DNA of 64,000 nucleotides, taken from assembly GCA_001874335.1 (NCBI GenBank), contig MPDE01000010.1, forward strand, positions 1 through 64,000, written 5' to 3'. Positions 61,759 through 64,000 of the stretch are shown here, in pieces. Source of the stretch: Bacteroidetes bacterium MedPE-SWsnd-G2 (GTDB lineage Bacteria; Bacteroidota; Bacteroidia; Flavobacteriales; Flavobacteriaceae). The notes under the pieces are model-generated. The model searched no databases. It saw only the letters and a list, made by a program, of their open reading frames with translations, and was not told the origin of the DNA. The translations under genes were made by a program, and so were the position numbers. How positions within the stretch are numbered: the first letter of the stretch is position 1; every line of letters begins with the position of its first letter.

Positions 61759-62640
61759 ATGAAAAGAACCATAATTCTCCTTATAGCGATTTTACTATTA
61801 CCTAATTTTGGAAATGCCCAAGACCACTTGAATGATTACAAATATATAATTGTACCTGACCAATTTGATTTTTTGAAGGGGAAGGATAAATATCAAGTCA
61901 ATTCTTTAACCACATTTTTATTTAATAAACATGGTTATTCAGCCTTTATGGAAGGAGAGGAATTTCCTCAAGAACTTAAAAATAACCGTTGTTTGGGTTT
62001 GACTTCCGAGGTCGTAGAAGCAAAGGGAGGGTTTTTGATTACACGTCTTCAAATTAATTTAATTAATTGTGACGGAAAAGTAATCATGTCTTCACGTATT
62101 GGTGAAACGAAAGAAAAAAGATATGAGAAGGCTTACGGTTTAGCAATTAGAGATGCATTTGTGTCATTTCAAGAGGTTAATCATGTCTATAAACCCAATC
62201 CAGAAATTGCAGGAATTACAACTTCAAATTCAGCTAAAACTGAAGCATCAGAAGAGGAGATTACAAAATTGAAGAAAGAATTAGAAACCCTAAAGGCCGA
62301 AAAAGAAAAGGCTAATGTGGTAGTAGGTGTTCCTGCGGCAACAACCGCTGTCGTTGTAAGTGAGGGAGAAATTGTAGCTTCAACTACTAATCAGGAATCA
62401 GAAACACAAAAGTATTCAGACAAGAATGAAGATCTTCTTTTTGCTCAACCTATCGACAACGGCTTTCAGTTAGTGGATATGGAGCCAAAGAAGGTTATGG
62501 TGCTTTATTATACAGACAAGAAAGATGTGTTTATTGTAAAAGGAAAAGATGCTATTGTATTTAAGAAGGACGGTTTGTGGGTGATGAGTGAAAACAATGG
62601 CTCTGAGTTAAAGGCAACGGTTTTAAATATTAAATTTTAG
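61759..62640 (+). CDS. Exported hypothetical protein
   Basis: 293 residues from the ATG at 61759; residues 1-20 are a signal peptide (ending FGNAQ). I reject the earlier in-frame ATG at 61696 because a -7 element (TATCTTTA, 61725-61732) lies between. The body starts with DYKYIIVPDQFDFLKGKDKYQVNSL, has a small coiled-coil (EEEITKLKKELETLKAEKEKA, about 171-191) and a C-terminal beta-rich part. Not recognised as a known family. Its stop overlaps the rarA stop by 4 bp, in a shared TTAG. Confidence 0.75.
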   Translation: MKRTIILLIAILLLPNFGNAQDHLNDYKYIIVPDQFDFLKGKDKYQVNSLTTFLFNKHGYSAFMEGEEFPQELKNNRCLGLTSEVVEAKGGFLITRLQINLINCDGKVIMSSRIGETKEKRYEKAYGLAIRDAFVSFQEVNHVYKPNPEIAGITTSNSAKTEASEEEITKLKKELETLKAEKEKANVVVGVPAATTAVVVSEGEIVASTTNQESETQKYSDKNEDLLFAQPIDNGFQLVDMEPKKVMVLYYTDKKDVFIVKGKDAIVFKKDGLWVMSENNGSELKATVLNIKF

Positions 62641-63917
62641 TATCCATATTTGGTTTTCCACCGCTGCTTTAAAAATTCGCGTTGGGCATTTTCTCTCGCA
62701 TTGTTTCCTGGATCATACAGTTTGGTGCTTTTTATCTCTTCAGGTAAAAATTCTTGTTCGGAAAAATTGTTTTTATAATTGTGCGAGTATTTGTAATCCT
62801 CACCATACCCAAGCTCTTTCATGAGCTTAGTGGGTGCATTTCTAATGGCTAAAGGAACAGATAAGTCCCCCGTATTTTTTACCAGTTGTTGTGCTTCGTT
62901 AATAGCTTTGTATGCCGAATTACTTTTTGGGGATGTCGCTAAGTATATAGCACATTGACTCAAAATTATCCGTGATTCGGGAAACCCTATAATAGATACC
63001 GATTGAAACGTATTATTGGCAATGACAAGGGCGGTTGGATTTGCGTTTCCAATATCTTCACTGGCTAAAATTAATAAGCGACGGGCAATAAATTTTACAT
63101 CTTCACCACCTTCAATCATTCGTGCAAGCCAGTATACAGCCGCATTAGGATCACTACCACGAATAGATTTTATAAAAGCAGAAATAATATCGTAATGTTG
63201 CTCTCCCGTTTTGTCATAACGTGCCATTTTATTTTGAACTCGAGAAGTTACGAGTTCATTTGTAATTATTACCGTTTCAGAGGCAGGGAAAGAGGTGATA
63301 ATTAGCTCAAACAGGTTTAAAAGTTTACGCGCATCTCCGCCTGAAAGGCGCAATAGAGCTTCCGTTTCTTTCAATTCTATTGTTCTTTCTTTTAGAATTG
63401 CATCCCTTTCCATTGCTCGGTGTAATAAAGCTATGAGTTCCGCTTTATTAAAGGAGTTTAAAATATAAACTTGGCATCTCGATAGCAGGGCAGGAATAAC
63501 CTCAAAGCTAGGATTCTCGGTGGTCGCGCCAATTAAAGTAACCCATCCTTTTTCTACAGCTTGAAGTAATGAATCTTGCTGGGATTTGCTAAATCTATGT
63601 ATTTCATCTATAAATAAAATAGGATTTTTAGTGGTAAAAAGCCCGCCTTTAGATTTAGCTTTTTCAATGACTTCTCTAATGTCTTTGACCCCAGAATTAA
63701 TTGCCGATAGCGTAAAAAAGGGTCTTCCAGATTCGTTTGAAATGATGTTAGCTAATGTCGTTTTTCCTGTCCCTGGAGGCCCCCAAAAGATCATGGAAGG
63801 AATTACACCTTGTTTTAAATGATGGTGTAAAATACCCTCATTTCCTACCAAATGCGATTGACTTAAATAGTCTTCTAATGTATTTGGTCTTAACCTTTCT
63901 GCTAACGGTTCACTCAT
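62637..63917 (-). CDS. rarA: Replication-associated recombination protein RarA (MgsA)
   Basis: AAA+ ATPase, clamp-loader-like, which acts at stalled replication forks. Walker A GPPGTGKTTL (46-55), Walker B FIDEIHRF, sensor ATTENPSFEVI and the C-terminal ARMIEGGEDVKFIARRLLILASEDIGNANP domain are standard. 426 residues, normal. Convergent to the exported hypothetical. A -7 element TAATTTTG lies 4 nt before the ATG. Confidence 0.95.
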   Translation of the reverse strand: MSEPLAERLRPNTLEDYLSQSHLVGNEGILHHHLKQGVIPSMIFWGPPGTGKTTLANIISNESGRPFFTLSAINSGVKDIREVIEKAKSKGGLFTTKNPILFIDEIHRFSKSQQDSLLQAVEKGWVTLIGATTENPSFEVIPALLSRCQVYILNSFNKAELIALLHRAMERDAILKERTIELKETEALLRLSGGDARKLLNLFELIITSFPASETVIITNELVTSRVQNKMARYDKTGEQHYDIISAFIKSIRGSDPNAAVYWLARMIEGGEDVKFIARRLLILASEDIGNANPTALVIANNTFQSVSIIGFPESRIILSQCAIYLATSPKSNSAYKAINEAQQLVKNTGDLSVPLAIRNAPTKLMKELGYGEDYKYSHNYKNNFSEQEFLPEEIKSTKLYDPGNNARENAQREFLKQRWKTKYGY

Positions 63918-63921
63918 GAGT

Positions 63922-63929
63922 CAAAATTA
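63922..63929 (-). promoter_or_regulatory. -7 element abutting the rarA start
   Basis: Minus-strand TAATTTTG, a perfect TAnnTTTG, ends 4 nt before the ATG at 63917. An ATTG-like -33 box is at 63948-63945. The rest of the window (63930-64000) holds no gene. Confidence 0.55.
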
Positions 63930-64000
63930 CAAAATTGTGAATGACAATATTTCATTTCTTTCCGTTTTGGTAAAATATTTGAAGGTTATTATTAAATTTA

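Noticed and set aside
1-64000. Mobile elements, CRISPR arrays, prophage, attachment sites
   Set aside because: No transposase, integrase, phage gene or regularly spaced repeat was seen; base composition and gene content look uniform.

Overview
This is a 64 kb, AT-rich stretch of what looks like an ordinary chromosome from a marine-type member of the Flavobacteriaceae (Bacteroidota). The evidence is the gliding/type IX secretion genes gldJ-porU-porV, a TAnnTTTG-type -7 promoter element in front of many genes, A-rich leaders in place of Shine-Dalgarno sites, a PafA-type phosphatase, a fused hpt-adk gene and a SusC-style domain in one protein. Almost all DNA is coding. I saw no insertion sequence, prophage, CRISPR array or rRNA, and there is one tRNA (Val, anticodon TAC).

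Layout. 0.2-3.5 kb: pta-ackA. 3.6-8.6 kb: acyl-CoA dehydrogenase, anmK, a Glu/Leu/Phe/Val dehydrogenase, nhaD. 8.6-11.9 kb: a tight exbB-exbD-tonB-like-folC operon, then tRNA-Val. 12-20.5 kb: murF and gldJ leftward, porU and porV rightward; porU, porV and gldJ are type IX secretion/gliding components. 20.6-23.8 kb: cdd, then pdhA and pdhC (E2 with two lipoyl domains). 23.9-28.6 kb: an M28 peptidase-SDR-HAD operon, a methyltransferase, an SprT-like protein and manC. 28.7-31.7 kb: a DUF389 protein and an Mla-type ABC transporter pair. 31.8-36 kb: pafA, then a leftward KAS III-like/methyltransferase/GT2 cluster. 36-40.7 kb: gcvP, a UbiA-like membrane protein, and an ECF sigma factor with a small zf-HC2-like partner. 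40.7-48.7 kb: a Cof-type HAD, an M3 peptidase, purK-purE, hpt-adk, obg, a DUF4136 lipoprotein, a DoxX protein. 48.8-55.3 kb: a 2178-residue alpha-2-macroglobulin with a carboxypeptidase-regulatory plus TonB-plug insert. 55.5-64 kb: a TPR protein, mpl, a PaiB-like protein, a DUF1569 protein, radC, a deacetylase-like protein, a YjjG-like HAD, a secreted hypothetical protein and rarA.

Links between genes. Pta-AckA, the PDH E1-alpha/E2 pair and GcvP are central carbon and one-carbon metabolism. AnmK, MurF and Mpl make or recycle peptidoglycan precursors. ExbBD/TonB energises the outer membrane, where PorV (and the plug-bearing macroglobulin, if it is exported there) would act. PurE, PurK and Hpt-Adk feed purine nucleotides.

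Most worth a second look: the plug inserted in the macroglobulin exactly between the bait-region and A2M domains; a GT2 gene whose only full-length start is CTG; five genes whose -7 element sits 4-5 nt from the ATG, suggesting leaderless mRNAs; a possible short RNA between the M3 peptidase and purE; and a deacetylase-like protein with altered catalytic motifs. Nothing here is an obviously new multi-gene system. Several start codons were moved from the longest open frame to the one that fits the promoter or family; this is stated in each entry.
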